Source: Actinomycetes bacterium
GTDB lineage: Bacteria; Actinomycetota; Actinomycetes; Actinomycetales; Cellulomonadaceae
Assembly (NCBI GenBank): GCA_023428465.1
Contig: JAEYXM010000040.1
Location: forward strand, 1 to 14,240
Direction: 5' to 3'
Length of the DNA: 14,240 bases
Shown one piece after another: positions 1 to 6,933 of the stretch. Below the pieces are notes generated by a model. The model was not told where the DNA came from and did not search any database. It worked only from the letters and a program-made list of their open reading frames with translations. A program made the translations under genes and the position numbers. The first letter of the stretch is position 1; the number at the start of each line of letters is the position of its first letter.

Positions 1-368
1 CCGCACGTCTGGCAGTTGCCGCAGTGCTCGGCGAGCATCAGGTCGACGAGCGTCTGGCGGGCCTGGCGCACGCGCCGGCTGTACGTCTGGATCTCGATCG
101 GGGTCGTGATCGGGTACGCGCAGCTCGCCTGGAGGGAGCGCTGCCCGGTCACCTCCACCACGCAGATCCGGCAGACGCCGACGTCGGGCAGGTCGGGGTG
201 GTGGCACAGCGTCGGGATGCGGCGACCGGCCTTCTCGGCCGCCTCGAGGATGGTCGAGCCGACGGGCACCTCGACCTCGTGCCCGTCGACGGTGACCGTC
301 ACGGTGGCGCTGGTGACCGCGGGGCCGCCGGGCATGCCGGGGGTTCCGAGGCGGAGTCCGTTCGTCAT
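1..368 (-). CDS. HydA/FdhA-type iron-sulfur protein, N-terminal part (runs off the window)
   Basis: The first 122 residues are present; the gene continues past position 1. After about 20 residues comes a plant-type [2Fe-2S] ferredoxin domain with ligands C55, C66, C69 and C83 (CHHPDL..GICRVCVVEV..C), then the start of a His-Cys [4Fe-4S] motif: H115, C119, C122 in the H-x3-C-x2-C spacing. This order is shared by [FeFe]-hydrogenase HydA, NAD-linked formate dehydrogenase FdhA and NuoG. The catalytic domain that would distinguish them lies outside. ATG at 368 is preceded by GAGGAG seven bases upstream. It follows the NuoF-like gene by 22 bp on the same strand, so the two very likely form one enzyme in which NuoF exchanges electrons with NADH and this subunit carries the catalytic site. 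Confident on family architecture, undecided on substrate (H2 or formate). Confidence 0.85.
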   Translation of the reverse strand, partial: MTNGLRLGTPGMPGGPAVTSATVTVTVDGHEVEVPVGSTILEAAEKAGRRIPTLCHHPDLPDVGVCRICVVEVTGQRSLQASCAYPITTPIEIQTYSRRVRQARQTLVDLMLAEHCGNCQTC

Positions 369-390
369 CGCCTGTCTCCTCTCCGCGCCG

Positions 391-1611
391 TCACCGAGCG
401 CCCACCGGACGCGTACCGGCGTGGGCACCCGCGGGGATGTGGCCGAGGACCTCCGACCGGTAGTGCTCCAGGATCGACAGGAACACGTTGGGCGCGGCCT
501 GGCCGAGGCCGCACTTCGAGGCGATCTGCATCGTCCTGCCGAGGCCGACGAGGTCCTCGACGTGCTCGACGCTGCACTCCCCCCGGCGCAGCGCGCGGAT
601 GCCCTCGAGCAGCTTGACGTTGCCCACCCGGCAGGGCGTGCACTGGCCGCAGGACGCGTTGGCGAAGAACCACTGGAGGTTCTCGGCGACCTCCAGGAGG
701 TCGCGCCACGGCCCGACGACGATCACCGCACCGCCCGTGGACACGTCCTCGTAGCTGATCGCCCGGCCGAAGTCGCGGGCCGGCACGCAGGTCCCGGCGG
801 CGCCGCCGATGATCGCCGCCTTGGCGCCCTCGCCGCCGGCGGCCTCGATGACCTCGGCGATGCTCACGCCGAGGGGGAACTCGTAGACACCCGGGCGGGC
901 GACGTCGCCGGAGACGCTGAGCAGCTTGGGGCCGGTCGAGTTGTCCGTGCCGATGTGGGCGAACCAGTCCGGGCCCTTGGCGAGGATCGCCGCGGCCCAC
1001 GCGAAGGTCTCGACGTTGTTCACGACCGTCGGCGCGCCGTGCAGACCCTTGACGACGGGGAACGGCGGCCGGTTGCGGGGCTCGCCGCGGCGTCCTTCGA
1101 GGCTCTCGATGAGGGCCGTCTCCTCGCCGCAGACGTACGCGCCGGACCCGAGGTGGATCGTGATGTCGAACGTCACCTCGGGGTGGCCGAGGACGCCCGC
1201 GCCGAGCAGTCCGGCGTCTCGCCGGCGGGCGAGGCACTCCTCCAGGTCGGCGAGGAGGTACACGTACTCCGCGCGCAGGTAGACGATGCCCTCGGTCGCG
1301 CCGATCGCGTACCCGGCGATCGTCATGCCCTCGAAGACGAGGTCGGGCACCTCGTCGAGCAGGACACGGTCCTTGAACGTGCCCGGCTCCCCCTCGTCGG
1401 CGTTGCAGACGATGTACCGGCGGCTGTTCTCGGTCGGCGCGCCGGCCGCGAGCTCCCACTTCAGGCCCGTGGGGAACCCGGCTCCGCCTCGCCCCTTGAT
1501 CCCTGAGGCCTTGAGCGCGCCCACGACCTCGGCGGGCTCGAGGTCGAGTGCCGCGCGCAGCCCCACCCCCGTCTCGACCGTGGCGAGGGTCATCGGTGTG
1601 CGGACACTCAT
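391..1611 (-). CDS. NuoF/HoxF-like NADH-binding iron-sulfur flavoprotein subunit
   Basis: The 406-aa protein is the NADH dehydrogenase (diaphorase) subunit of a soluble redox complex. Visible motifs: glycine-rich FMN/NADH loop GRGGAGFPTGLKW (residues 40-52), NADEGEPGTFKDR (70-82), the YVCGEETALIESLEG stretch (159-173), and the N3-type [4Fe-4S] ligands C321, C324, C327 (SCGQCTPCRVG) and C367 (SKCGLGQ). It is short for the family: only about 35 residues precede the glycine loop, and there is no N-terminal thioredoxin-like domain and no C-terminal ferredoxin extension as in HydB of bifurcating hydrogenases. ATG 1611 overlaps by ATGA the stop of a possible 32-codon upstream ORF; GGAGAG lies about five bases upstream of the start. 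It is followed by the HydA/FdhA-type gene. A NuoE-type partner, normally encoded just upstream, is not present in this window. Confidence 0.93.
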   Translation of the reverse strand: MSVRTPMTLATVETGVGLRAALDLEPAEVVGALKASGIKGRGGAGFPTGLKWELAAGAPTENSRRYIVCNADEGEPGTFKDRVLLDEVPDLVFEGMTIAGYAIGATEGIVYLRAEYVYLLADLEECLARRRDAGLLGAGVLGHPEVTFDITIHLGSGAYVCGEETALIESLEGRRGEPRNRPPFPVVKGLHGAPTVVNNVETFAWAAAILAKGPDWFAHIGTDNSTGPKLLSVSGDVARPGVYEFPLGVSIAEVIEAAGGEGAKAAIIGGAAGTCVPARDFGRAISYEDVSTGGAVIVVGPWRDLLEVAENLQWFFANASCGQCTPCRVGNVKLLEGIRALRRGECSVEHVEDLVGLGRTMQIASKCGLGQAAPNVFLSILEHYRSEVLGHIPAGAHAGTRPVGAR

Positions 1612-1706
1612 GGGCGGCTCTCCTTCGCGAGCAGCAGCCGTAGGTGCAGCGGCGCGTCGCCGTCGACGCTCTTCGCACGGTAGGTCGCATAGCGCATGAC
1701 CCGCAT
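1608..1706 (-). CDS. possible 32-codon ORF coupled to the NuoF-like gene
   Basis: An ATG at 1706 opens a 32-codon frame (begins MRVMRYATYRAKS, ends LLLAKESRP) whose TGA overlaps the ATG of the NuoF-like gene as ATGA. An AAGGA lies only three bases before the first ATG and 12 before the second in-frame ATG (1697), so its own initiation signal is imperfect. I recognise no family. It may be a leader peptide that couples translation, a real small subunit, a remnant of a lost NuoE-type gene, or chance: a 99-base open frame in DNA this GC-rich is not by itself significant. The ATGA overlap is the main argument for it. Confidence 0.3.
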   Translation of the reverse strand: MRVMRYATYRAKSVDGDAPLHLRLLLAKESRP

Positions 1707-1712
1707 GGGTCC

Positions 1713-1737
1713 TTCGGGTCCAATGTCCTGACCCGAA
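1713..1737. promoter_or_regulatory. 8-bp perfect inverted repeat upstream of the redox operon
   Basis: Arms TTCGGGTC (1713-1720) and GACCCGAA (1730-1737) are exact reverse complements with a 9-base spacer. The repeat fills the gap between the ArsR-like gene stop (1749) and the ORF start at 1706 and directly abuts the Crp-like box. It could be a protein-binding site, or an RNA hairpin ending the ArsR-like transcript; no T-run follows on the minus strand. Arms of this length occur by chance in 14 kb, so position is the main support. Confidence 0.45.
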
Positions 1738-1753
1738 TGTGACTTAGGTCACT
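1738..1753. promoter_or_regulatory. Crp/Fnr-family (GlxR-like) binding site
   Basis: TGTGACTTAGGTCACT matches the Crp/GlxR consensus TGTGA-N6-TCACA at 9 of 10 positions. Its centre (1745.5) is about 40 bases upstream of the ORF start at 1706 and 134 upstream of the NuoF-like start, on the side from which the minus-strand redox operon is transcribed. It overlaps the last codons of the ArsR-like gene. Control by cAMP-Crp/GlxR or a redox Fnr-like relative would suit a fermentative hydrogenase or formate enzyme. The transcription start is not evident, so activation or repression cannot be assigned. Confidence 0.6.
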
Positions 1754-2342
1754 CTGGCTCGACCTCTGGGCCGGCCTCCGGACCGGCCTCTGCGTCGGCC
1801 TCTGCGTCGGCCTGTGCGTCAGCCTCGGCAGGCGCCGGTCGCCGGGCCGCGTCCTCGTGGACTGCGATGAAGAGCGAGTACGGGACGCCGCCCGGCTCCG
1901 GCGGGGCGTCGGCGAACTCCTGGAGCAGCTCCGACAGCCGGCGGCCGAGCTCCGCCCGCGCGTCCGTCCCGAGGCGCATGCCCAGGCGCGCGATGTCCAC
2001 GGTCGCAGGATCCGCCTCGCCGACCTCCTCGAGGAAGGTCTCGATGAGCACGCGGTGGCCGATCGGCCCGACGTCGGTGCGCCACGTCTTGCGGGTCGCG
2101 AGGTACGGCACCTCGCGCGCGCCGCGCCGGCCGCGCCGCTCGGGCTGGGCCGCGAGGAAGCCGCGCTCCGCGAGCGTGCGCACGTGGTGGTAGGTCGTGC
2201 CGGGGTCGCGGCGCAGACGCGCGGCGATCTCCCGGTTGGTCAGCGCCTCGTCGAGGCACAGGCGCAGGATGCGCCAGCGCAGGACGGACGCGAGCGCGCG
2301 CACGTCGGCGTCGACCTCGCGCTCCCGGCCCCGGTCCGACAT
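1749..2342 (-). CDS. ArsR-like winged-helix transcriptional regulator with acidic repeat tail
   Basis: The 197-aa protein has a winged helix-turn-helix of the ArsR/HTH_20 type at about residues 12-85: LRWRILRLCLDE, then TNREIAARL (helix 2), DPGTTYHHVRTLAERG (recognition helix) and a wing rich in Arg/Gly. The middle (about 95-165) is a helical region without a motif I recognise. The last 30 residues are a low-complexity Ala/Glu/Asp/Pro tail built on DAEA units. I chose ATG 2342, with AGGA eight bases upstream; an in-frame TTG at 2375 lies inside the putative operator and is unlikely. It is divergent from the MFS exporter at 2398, and a 20-bp inverted repeat sits between them, so it probably controls that exporter and itself. 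No metal-binding cysteine motif is visible. Confidence 0.85.
   Translation of the reverse strand: MSDRGREREVDADVRALASVLRWRILRLCLDEALTNREIAARLRRDPGTTYHHVRTLAERGFLAAQPERRGRRGAREVPYLATRKTWRTDVGPIGHRVLIETFLEEVGEADPATVDIARLGMRLGTDARAELGRRLSELLQEFADAPPEPGGVPYSLFIAVHEDAARRPAPAEADAQADAEADAEAGPEAGPEVEPE
1784..1819. repeat. 12-bp tandem repeat coding for the acidic tail
   Basis: Three head-to-tail copies: CGGCCTCTGCGT at 1784-1795 and 1796-1807, and a one-base variant (CGGCCTGTGCGT) at 1808-1819, with a degenerate fourth unit after it. Read on the minus strand each unit codes for four residues of the DAEA type, so copy-number change keeps the frame of the ArsR-like gene and only lengthens or shortens its C-terminal tail. 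Confidence 0.8.
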
Positions 2343-2358
2343 GCCACCATCCTGCCAC

Positions 2359-2378
2359 TGATTGACAATTCCCAATCA
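2359..2378. promoter_or_regulatory. inverted repeat, candidate operator between regulator and MFS gene
   Basis: TGATTG (2359-2364) and CAATCA (2373-2378) are perfect 6-bp arms with an 8-base spacer, in the 55-base gap between the divergent starts at 2342 and 2398. It overlaps the TTGACA of the candidate MFS promoter. A dimeric ArsR-like regulator binding here would block both directions. Arm length alone is modest; location is the main support. Confidence 0.5.
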
Positions 2379-2391
2379 CTGCCGCCACAGT
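2362..2391 (+). promoter_or_regulatory. candidate promoter of the MFS gene
   Basis: A perfect -35 hexamer TTGACA lies at 2362-2367. At 18 bp spacing CACAGT (2386-2391) is a weak -10 candidate (A at position 2, T at position 6). A start site seven bases downstream would be at 2398, the GTG start codon, so the transcript may be leaderless; no usable Shine-Dalgarno precedes that GTG. Confidence 0.4.
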
Positions 2392-2397
2392 GAGGCC

Positions 2398-3720
2398 GTG
2401 CCCGCACCCACTCCAGCGCCCGTGCCCGACCCCGCCGTCGCGACGGTGCCCGCGCCCGTCCGGCACCGGTCGCTCGCGTTCCACCGCAACTTCCGCCAGC
2501 TCTGGATCGGCGACGCGTTCGGACAGCTCGGTGCGCAGCTCGCGCTCCTCGCCCTGCCGGTCTACGCCGTCACGACCCTGCACGCCACGGAGTGGCAGAT
2601 GGGCGCCCTGACCGCAGCGGAGACCGCCGCCTTCCTCGTCATCGGCCTGCCCGCCGGCGCCTGGGTCGACCGCATGCGCAAACGGCGCACCCTCATCGTC
2701 GCCGACCTCGTCCGCGCGGCCGTGCTCGGCGTCGTCGTCCTCGCCGGGACCACCGGGCACGGGTCGATGGCGCTCCTGTACGCCGCAGCCCTCGTCATGA
2801 GCACCGCGACCGTGTTCTTCGACATCGCGCACCAGAGCTACGTGCCGGGGCTCGTCGGGCTCGACCGGATCGTCGAGGGCAACTCCAAGCTGCAGGCCAC
2901 GCAGTCCGTCGCGATGGTCGCGGCGCCCGCGATCGCCGGGCAGCTGCTGCGGGTGATCACCGCTCCCGCGCTCCTCGGCGCCACGGTCGTCACCTACCTG
3001 ACGTCAGCCGCGGCCGTCGGGCGCATCCGGCACGAGGAGCAGCTCCCCGCACCGGCGGACCGCCGCCCGCTGGTCGCGGAGATCCGCGAGGGCCTGACGT
3101 TCGTCGTCCACCAGCCGCTGCTGCGGCGCATCGTGGCGTGCACGTCGCTGTCCAACTTCGCCGGGTCCGTGTCGGGCGCGCTCATGGTGATCTTCGCCCT
3201 GCGGACGCTCGGCCTCGACCAGGCGACGCTCGGCCTCGTCTACTCCGCGTCGGCCGTGGGCGGGCTGGCCGGGGCGGTCGTCGCGGACCGCGTCGCCCGG
3301 TGGGTCGGGGAAGGACGGACGATCGCGCTCGCGGCGACCGCGTGGGTGCCGGCGTTCGCGCTCACCCCGCTCGCCGCGCCCCTGCGGGACCTCGGCGTGC
3401 CGCCCGCGGCGCCCATGATCGCCGGCGGCGCCGGCTCGATGTTCCTCATCGTCCTGTACAACGTCGCGCAGGTCAGCTTCCGTCAGCGCCTGTGCCCGCC
3501 CGCGCTCCTCGGGCGGATGAACGCCTCGGTCCGGTTCATCGTCTGGGGATCGATGCCGCTCGGCGGCCTGCTCGGCGGCTTCCTCGGGCAGCAACTGGGC
3601 GTCGTCACGACGATGTGGGTCGCGCTCGGGCTGTCGGCGGTGGCGTGCCTGCCCGTCCTCGTCTCGCCCCTCGTGCGGATGCGGGACCTGCCCGGCCCCG
3701 CCGAGCCTCACACGTCGTAG
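2398..3720 (+). CDS. MFS exporter (MFS_3/EntS-like drug or siderophore efflux)
   Basis: The 440-aa membrane protein has a Pro/Ala-rich cytoplasmic N-terminus (1-25), the NFRQLWIGDAFGQLG first-helix signature (31-45) and the loop 2-3 motif GAWVDRMRKRR (87-97), typical of the 12-helix MFS_3 group that holds EntS and macrolide exporters. It would expel a small molecule using the proton gradient; the substrate cannot be read from sequence. GTG 2398 is the most sensible start: the only earlier in-frame candidate is TTG 2362, which is better explained as a -35 element. It is divergent from an ArsR-like regulator, which likely controls it. Its TAG overlaps the end of convergent xthA by 13 bp. Confidence 0.9.
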   Translation: MPAPTPAPVPDPAVATVPAPVRHRSLAFHRNFRQLWIGDAFGQLGAQLALLALPVYAVTTLHATEWQMGALTAAETAAFLVIGLPAGAWVDRMRKRRTLIVADLVRAAVLGVVVLAGTTGHGSMALLYAAALVMSTATVFFDIAHQSYVPGLVGLDRIVEGNSKLQATQSVAMVAAPAIAGQLLRVITAPALLGATVVTYLTSAAAVGRIRHEEQLPAPADRRPLVAEIREGLTFVVHQPLLRRIVACTSLSNFAGSVSGALMVIFALRTLGLDQATLGLVYSASAVGGLAGAVVADRVARWVGEGRTIALAATAWVPAFALTPLAAPLRDLGVPPAAPMIAGGAGSMFLIVLYNVAQVSFRQRLCPPALLGRMNASVRFIVWGSMPLGGLLGGFLGQQLGVVTTMWVALGLSAVACLPVLVSPLVRMRDLPGPAEPHTS

Positions 3721-4496
3721 GTGACCACCATCGGGGCGTGGTCGCTGAACCGCGCGTCGTACGACGCCGCCCGGTCCACCTCCGCGGTCCGGGCCGTCGG
3801 GGTGAGCGCGGGACTCGCGACCTGGTAGTCGATGCGCCACCCGGCGTCGTTGTCGAACGCCTTCCCGCGCCACGACCACCACGTGTACGGGCCGGGCCCG
3901 TCGCCGCCGAGGTGCCGCCCGAGGTCGACCCAGCCGTCGGCGAACCACCGGTCGAGGTACGCGCGCTCCTGCGGCAGGCAGCCTGCCGCGCCCACGTTGC
4001 CCTTCCAGTTCTTCAGGTCCACGTCGCGGTGGGTGATGTTCAGGTCCCCGCCGACGACGACGCGCGCCCCCGCCGCACGGAGTGTCGCCATCCGCTCGGT
4101 GGCGAGGTCGAGGAAGGCGTACTTCTCCCCCATCGACGCCGTCCCGACGGTCCCGGAGTGCACGTACGTGGAGACCACCGTGAGCGGGCCGTCCGGGAGG
4201 TCGAGATCGGCCTCCACCCAGCGGCCCGAGTTCGTGGGCACGCCGTGGTCCAGGCCCACGCGCACCGCCGACAGCGGCAGGCGGCTTGCGATCGCGACGC
4301 CCGCGCGGCCCTTCGCGGCGGCCTCGGCGTGCGCGAGGTGCCAGGAGTCGTCGAGGCGGTCGCGCAGGTGCTCCTCGCCCGCGCGCGTCTCCTGCAGCAG
4401 GAGGACGTCGGGACGGCGGTGGTCCAGCCAGGCACCCATGCCGCGGCGGAAGGCCGCCCGGATCCCGTTGACGTTGACGGTGGCGACGGTCAGCAC
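3708..4496 (-). CDS. xthA: exodeoxyribonuclease III
   Basis: The 262-aa protein is an ExoIII/ExoA-type AP endonuclease of the endonuclease-exonuclease-phosphatase fold, acting in base-excision repair and 3'-end cleaning. Family residues are visible: N10 (NVNGIRA), E36 (LLQET), Y111 (STYVHSG), D151 and N153 (GGDLNI), D223 (WRIDYQ) and D252/H253 (FSDHAP). Length is normal. I chose GTG 4496 because the family begins directly with the (L)xVATxNVNGIRA strand and GGATG lies about eight bases upstream; ATG 4514 would add six residues (MGLDEP) and lacks a good ribosome site. The stop overlaps the convergent MFS gene. Its upstream side runs straight into a truncated oxidoreductase gene, so its promoter lies in or near recombined sequence. 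Confidence 0.95.
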   Translation of the reverse strand: MLTVATVNVNGIRAAFRRGMGAWLDHRRPDVLLLQETRAGEEHLRDRLDDSWHLAHAEAAAKGRAGVAIASRLPLSAVRVGLDHGVPTNSGRWVEADLDLPDGPLTVVSTYVHSGTVGTASMGEKYAFLDLATERMATLRAAGARVVVGGDLNITHRDVDLKNWKGNVGAAGCLPQERAYLDRWFADGWVDLGRHLGGDGPGPYTWWSWRGKAFDNDAGWRIDYQVASPALTPTARTAEVDRAASYDARFSDHAPMVVTYDV

Positions 4497-4536
4497 CGGC
4501 TCATCCAACCCCATCGGGGCGGCGTCGGGCGCCACC

Positions 4537-5232
4537 GCCCGGGAAGCACTGCGGGCGGCGCTCAACGGCGTCGACACCCTGATGCTCGTGTCCGGCAGCG
4601 AGGTCGGGCGCCGGGTCGCCCAGCACCGCGCGGCCATCGAGGCCGCCGCGTCCGTCGGCGTCCGCCGGGTCGTGTACACGTCCGCGCCGGCCGCGGACGT
4701 CTCGTCGCTCGCCGTCGCGCCCGAGCACAAGGCCACGGAGGAGATCCTGCGCGCCTCCGGCCTGAGCGTGACCGTCCTGCGGAACAACTGGTACACCGAG
4801 AACTACCTGGCCACGGTCGAGCAGGCCCGCGCGACGGGCGTCGTCCTCACGAGCGCCGGCGACGGCCGCGTGGCGAGCGCACCCCGGGCGGACTACGCGG
4901 CCGCCGCGTCCGTCGTCCTGCGCACCGAGGGCCACGACGGCGCCGTGTACGAACTCGGCGGCGACGAGCCGTGGACCTTCGACGAGCTCGCCGACGCGAT
5001 CGCCACCGTCGTGGGCCGGGACGTGGTTGCCCGGCACGTGTCGACCGAGGAGCACCTGGCCGCCCTGCGCGGCGCGGGCCTGGACGAGGGCCTCGCCGGG
5101 TGGCTCGTGACCATGGACGGCGACATCCGCGCCGGGCGGCTCGCCGGGGGCGGCCACGACCTGTCGGCGCTCCTGGGCCGCCCGACGACGCCGCTCGTCG
5201 ACGCCCTGCGAGCGACAGCCCAGCCGACCTGA
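4537..5232 (+). pseudogene. NmrA/QorB-type NAD(P)H:quinone oxidoreductase, N-terminally truncated
   Basis: The frame resembles E. coli QorB (YtfG) from about its residue 60 to the end: GVDTLMLVSGSEVGRRVAQH, RRVVYTSAP, EHKATEEILRASG, LRNNWYTENYL, the RADYAAAA stretch, VYELGGDEPWTFDELA and a LLGRPTTPL end. The roughly 60 N-terminal residues that carry the nucleotide-binding GxTGxxG loop and first Rossmann strands are absent; upstream of about 4537 the DNA is the 5' end of xthA on the other strand. The first in-frame ATG (4582) has no ribosome site and would give 216 residues without a cofactor site. I therefore call it a 5'-deleted pseudogene; the rest of the frame is intact and its codon use still looks coding, so the loss may be recent. 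It ends 13 bp from the convergent cyclase gene. Confidence 0.75.
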
Positions 5233-5245
5233 CCGGGGTGGGGCG

Positions 5246-6775
5246 TCAGGAGCGCGCCCGCTTCGCCGCATACATCGCGTCGTCGGCCCGCCGGAGCAGC
5301 TCCTCCGGGTCGCCCCCGCCGCGCACCGTGGCGTGTCCGACACTCGCACTGAGGGGCACGAACGCGTCGTCGGCCCGCCGCAGAGGCGCCCGGATGGCGG
5401 CTGCGACCCGCGCCGCGGCGGCGAGTGCAGCGGCCTCGTCCGCGCCGGCCAGCAGCACGGCGAACTCGTCGCCGCCCAGGCGCGCGCAGACGTCACCGGG
5501 CCGGGACGCGCGGCGCAGCCGCGTCGCGACCTCACGGAGCACCTGGTCCCCCGCCTCGTGACCGAGCCGGTCGTTGATGAGCTTGAAGTGGTCCAGGTCG
5601 ACGAACAGCACGCTGACCTCGGTGCCGGGCGGGCCGGCGAGCGCCGCCTCGAGCGCGGTGGTGAAGGCCGCACGGTTCGCCAGGCCTGTGAGGGGGTCGG
5701 TGGACGCGCGCTCGGTGAGGACGGCGTGCGCCTCCGCGACCGCGTACGCCAGGGACATGTGGTTCGCGAAGCCGCGCAGCGCCCGGATCGGCGCCCGGCG
5801 CACACCCCCGGTGACCCCGACGAGGAGCCAGCTGCGTACGCCCAGCCGCGGTACCACGGGCAGCGAGAGCCCGACCCACGCGCACGGCTCGCCTGCGGCG
5901 TCGTCCAGCAACGACGGGTCCGGCACGTGGTGCTCACGCGAGCCCGGCCCGCTCGAGGCTGGGCCGATGAGCGTCGAGGGCAGGGACGTCGGCCGCGACA
6001 CCCACGGGCCGCGCAGGGCGGTGACGGCGAGGGCGTCCCCGTCCTCGTCGACCTTCGCCATCCGCAGGCCCGGGACGGCGTCGCAGAAGCCCTCGTCGGC
6101 CGAGGCCGCGACCGCGCGGATGGCCGCATCGTCCGTGGCGCCGATGAGCTCCGCAGTGGCCTGCGCGTACACCTCCCCGAGCCGCTCGGCCTGCCCCCGC
6201 TCCACGAGGATCCGGCCCAGACGACGGCCCACGATCGCCGTGACGAAGAGCATCGGGATCGACGCGAGGACGTGCAGCGGGTCCCCGTCGCCGGCGTGGT
6301 CGAAGACGTGCGGCCACAGTGCCGCGGCCGCCACGATCGCCACCGAGTAGGCCACGGGGCGCAGGAAGATGCGCCGGGTCGAGCCGTACAGCGACCGGAA
6401 CCACAGGGCCGAGACGAGGACGGCGAAGATCCCCGTGGGCAGCTCGCTCGTGAGGGCGAGCGCGAACACCGCGAACGTCTCGACGGCGTCGGCCAGCCGC
6501 CCGACCCGCCGGTTCAGGTACGTCACGACCCACGATGTCCCGAGGACGAGACCGGAGCCGAGCAGGACGAGTGCCTCGGGGCCGCTCGCGGTCGCGAGCG
6601 GCAGCGGCAGCGTGATGACGAGCGAGACGAGGGCCAGGACGGCGAAGAGCCACCGGGTCCCGCGCTCCCGGCCGGAGACCCGCTCCATCAGGTCCCACAG
6701 GTCCGTGTGGAGCCACGCGTGCAGGCGGCCTGGCGCGGTGACGGCCTCGCTGGTGGGCGCGGTGTCCGGCGGCAC
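5246..6775 (-). CDS. membrane-anchored GGDEF diguanylate cyclase
   Basis: The 509-aa protein makes cyclic di-GMP from two GTP. About five or six hydrophobic segments (roughly 43-62, 66-87, 98-128, 138-157, 168-183) anchor it; residues about 190-345 form a region of GAF-like size with no ligand motif I can name; the GGDEF domain starts at STDPLTGLANRAAF (358-371) and has DLDHFKLINDRLGH (393-406) and RLGGDEF with intact GGDEF (434-438). RPGD (425-428) lies five residues before it, so the RxxD inhibitory site is intact and product feedback is expected. I chose GTG 6775, with AAGGA six bases upstream; an in-frame GTG at 6868 would precede the likely transcription start. No partner phosphodiesterase is adjacent. 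Confidence 0.92.
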   Translation of the reverse strand: MPPDTAPTSEAVTAPGRLHAWLHTDLWDLMERVSGRERGTRWLFAVLALVSLVITLPLPLATASGPEALVLLGSGLVLGTSWVVTYLNRRVGRLADAVETFAVFALALTSELPTGIFAVLVSALWFRSLYGSTRRIFLRPVAYSVAIVAAAALWPHVFDHAGDGDPLHVLASIPMLFVTAIVGRRLGRILVERGQAERLGEVYAQATAELIGATDDAAIRAVAASADEGFCDAVPGLRMAKVDEDGDALAVTALRGPWVSRPTSLPSTLIGPASSGPGSREHHVPDPSLLDDAAGEPCAWVGLSLPVVPRLGVRSWLLVGVTGGVRRAPIRALRGFANHMSLAYAVAEAHAVLTERASTDPLTGLANRAAFTTALEAALAGPPGTEVSVLFVDLDHFKLINDRLGHEAGDQVLREVATRLRRASRPGDVCARLGGDEFAVLLAGADEAAALAAAARVAAAIRAPLRRADDAFVPLSASVGHATVRGGGDPEELLRRADDAMYAAKRARS

Positions 6776-6855
6776 GGGCGTCCTTCGGGTCGGGCCGGCG
6801 TTCGCGCAGGCAACCGCGCGCGCCGCGCGTGGCGACGGGCCGACGTGACCCCTGC

Positions 6856-6884
6856 AGTATCGAGGCACCCGGCCCGCCGCTCAA
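6856..6884 (-). promoter_or_regulatory. sigma-70-type promoter of the diguanylate cyclase gene
   Basis: On the minus strand TTGAGC (6884-6879) and GATACT (6861-6856) are 17 bp apart, each four of six to consensus. The predicted start near 6849 gives a leader of about 74 bases to GTG 6775. Confidence 0.5.
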
Positions 6885-6914
6885 AGCCCTGGGACATTCG
6901 GGGGCATACCGGCG

Positions 6915-6928
6915 GCCGGGCGCCCGGC
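6915..6928 (-). terminator. candidate terminator hairpin after folD
   Basis: GCCGGGCGCCCGGC is a perfect 14-bp palindrome starting six bases after the folD stop; it can fold as a GC-rich hairpin. No T-run follows, as is common for actinobacterial terminators, so it is a candidate only. Confidence 0.45.
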
Positions 6929-6933
6929 AAGGC

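Noticed and set aside
16..1506. A 496-codon open frame on the plus strand opposite the NuoF-like gene
   Set aside because: It spans two well-supported minus-strand genes and has no recognisable motif.
4582..5232. A functional 216-aa oxidoreductase starting at ATG 4582
   Set aside because: There is no ribosome site and the nucleotide-binding loop would be missing, so a truncated pseudogene is the better reading.
2592..5561. A 989-codon open frame on the plus strand
   Set aside because: It crosses the MFS, xthA, oxidoreductase and cyclase genes in other frames, is Arg/Gly/Pro-rich without motifs, and is the usual shadow of high-GC coding DNA.
1709..6791. A 12-mer, GACCCGAAGGAC, shared by the sequence before the 32-codon ORF (1720-1709) and before the cyclase start (6791-6780), both minus strand
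   Set aside because: Several shared 12-mers are expected by chance in 14 kb of GC-biased DNA, and both contain an ordinary AAGGA ribosome site.
6776..6868. Upstream GTG start (6868) that would add 31 residues to the cyclase
   Set aside because: GTG 6775 has a proper AAGGA, and 6868 lies upstream of the predicted transcription start near 6849.
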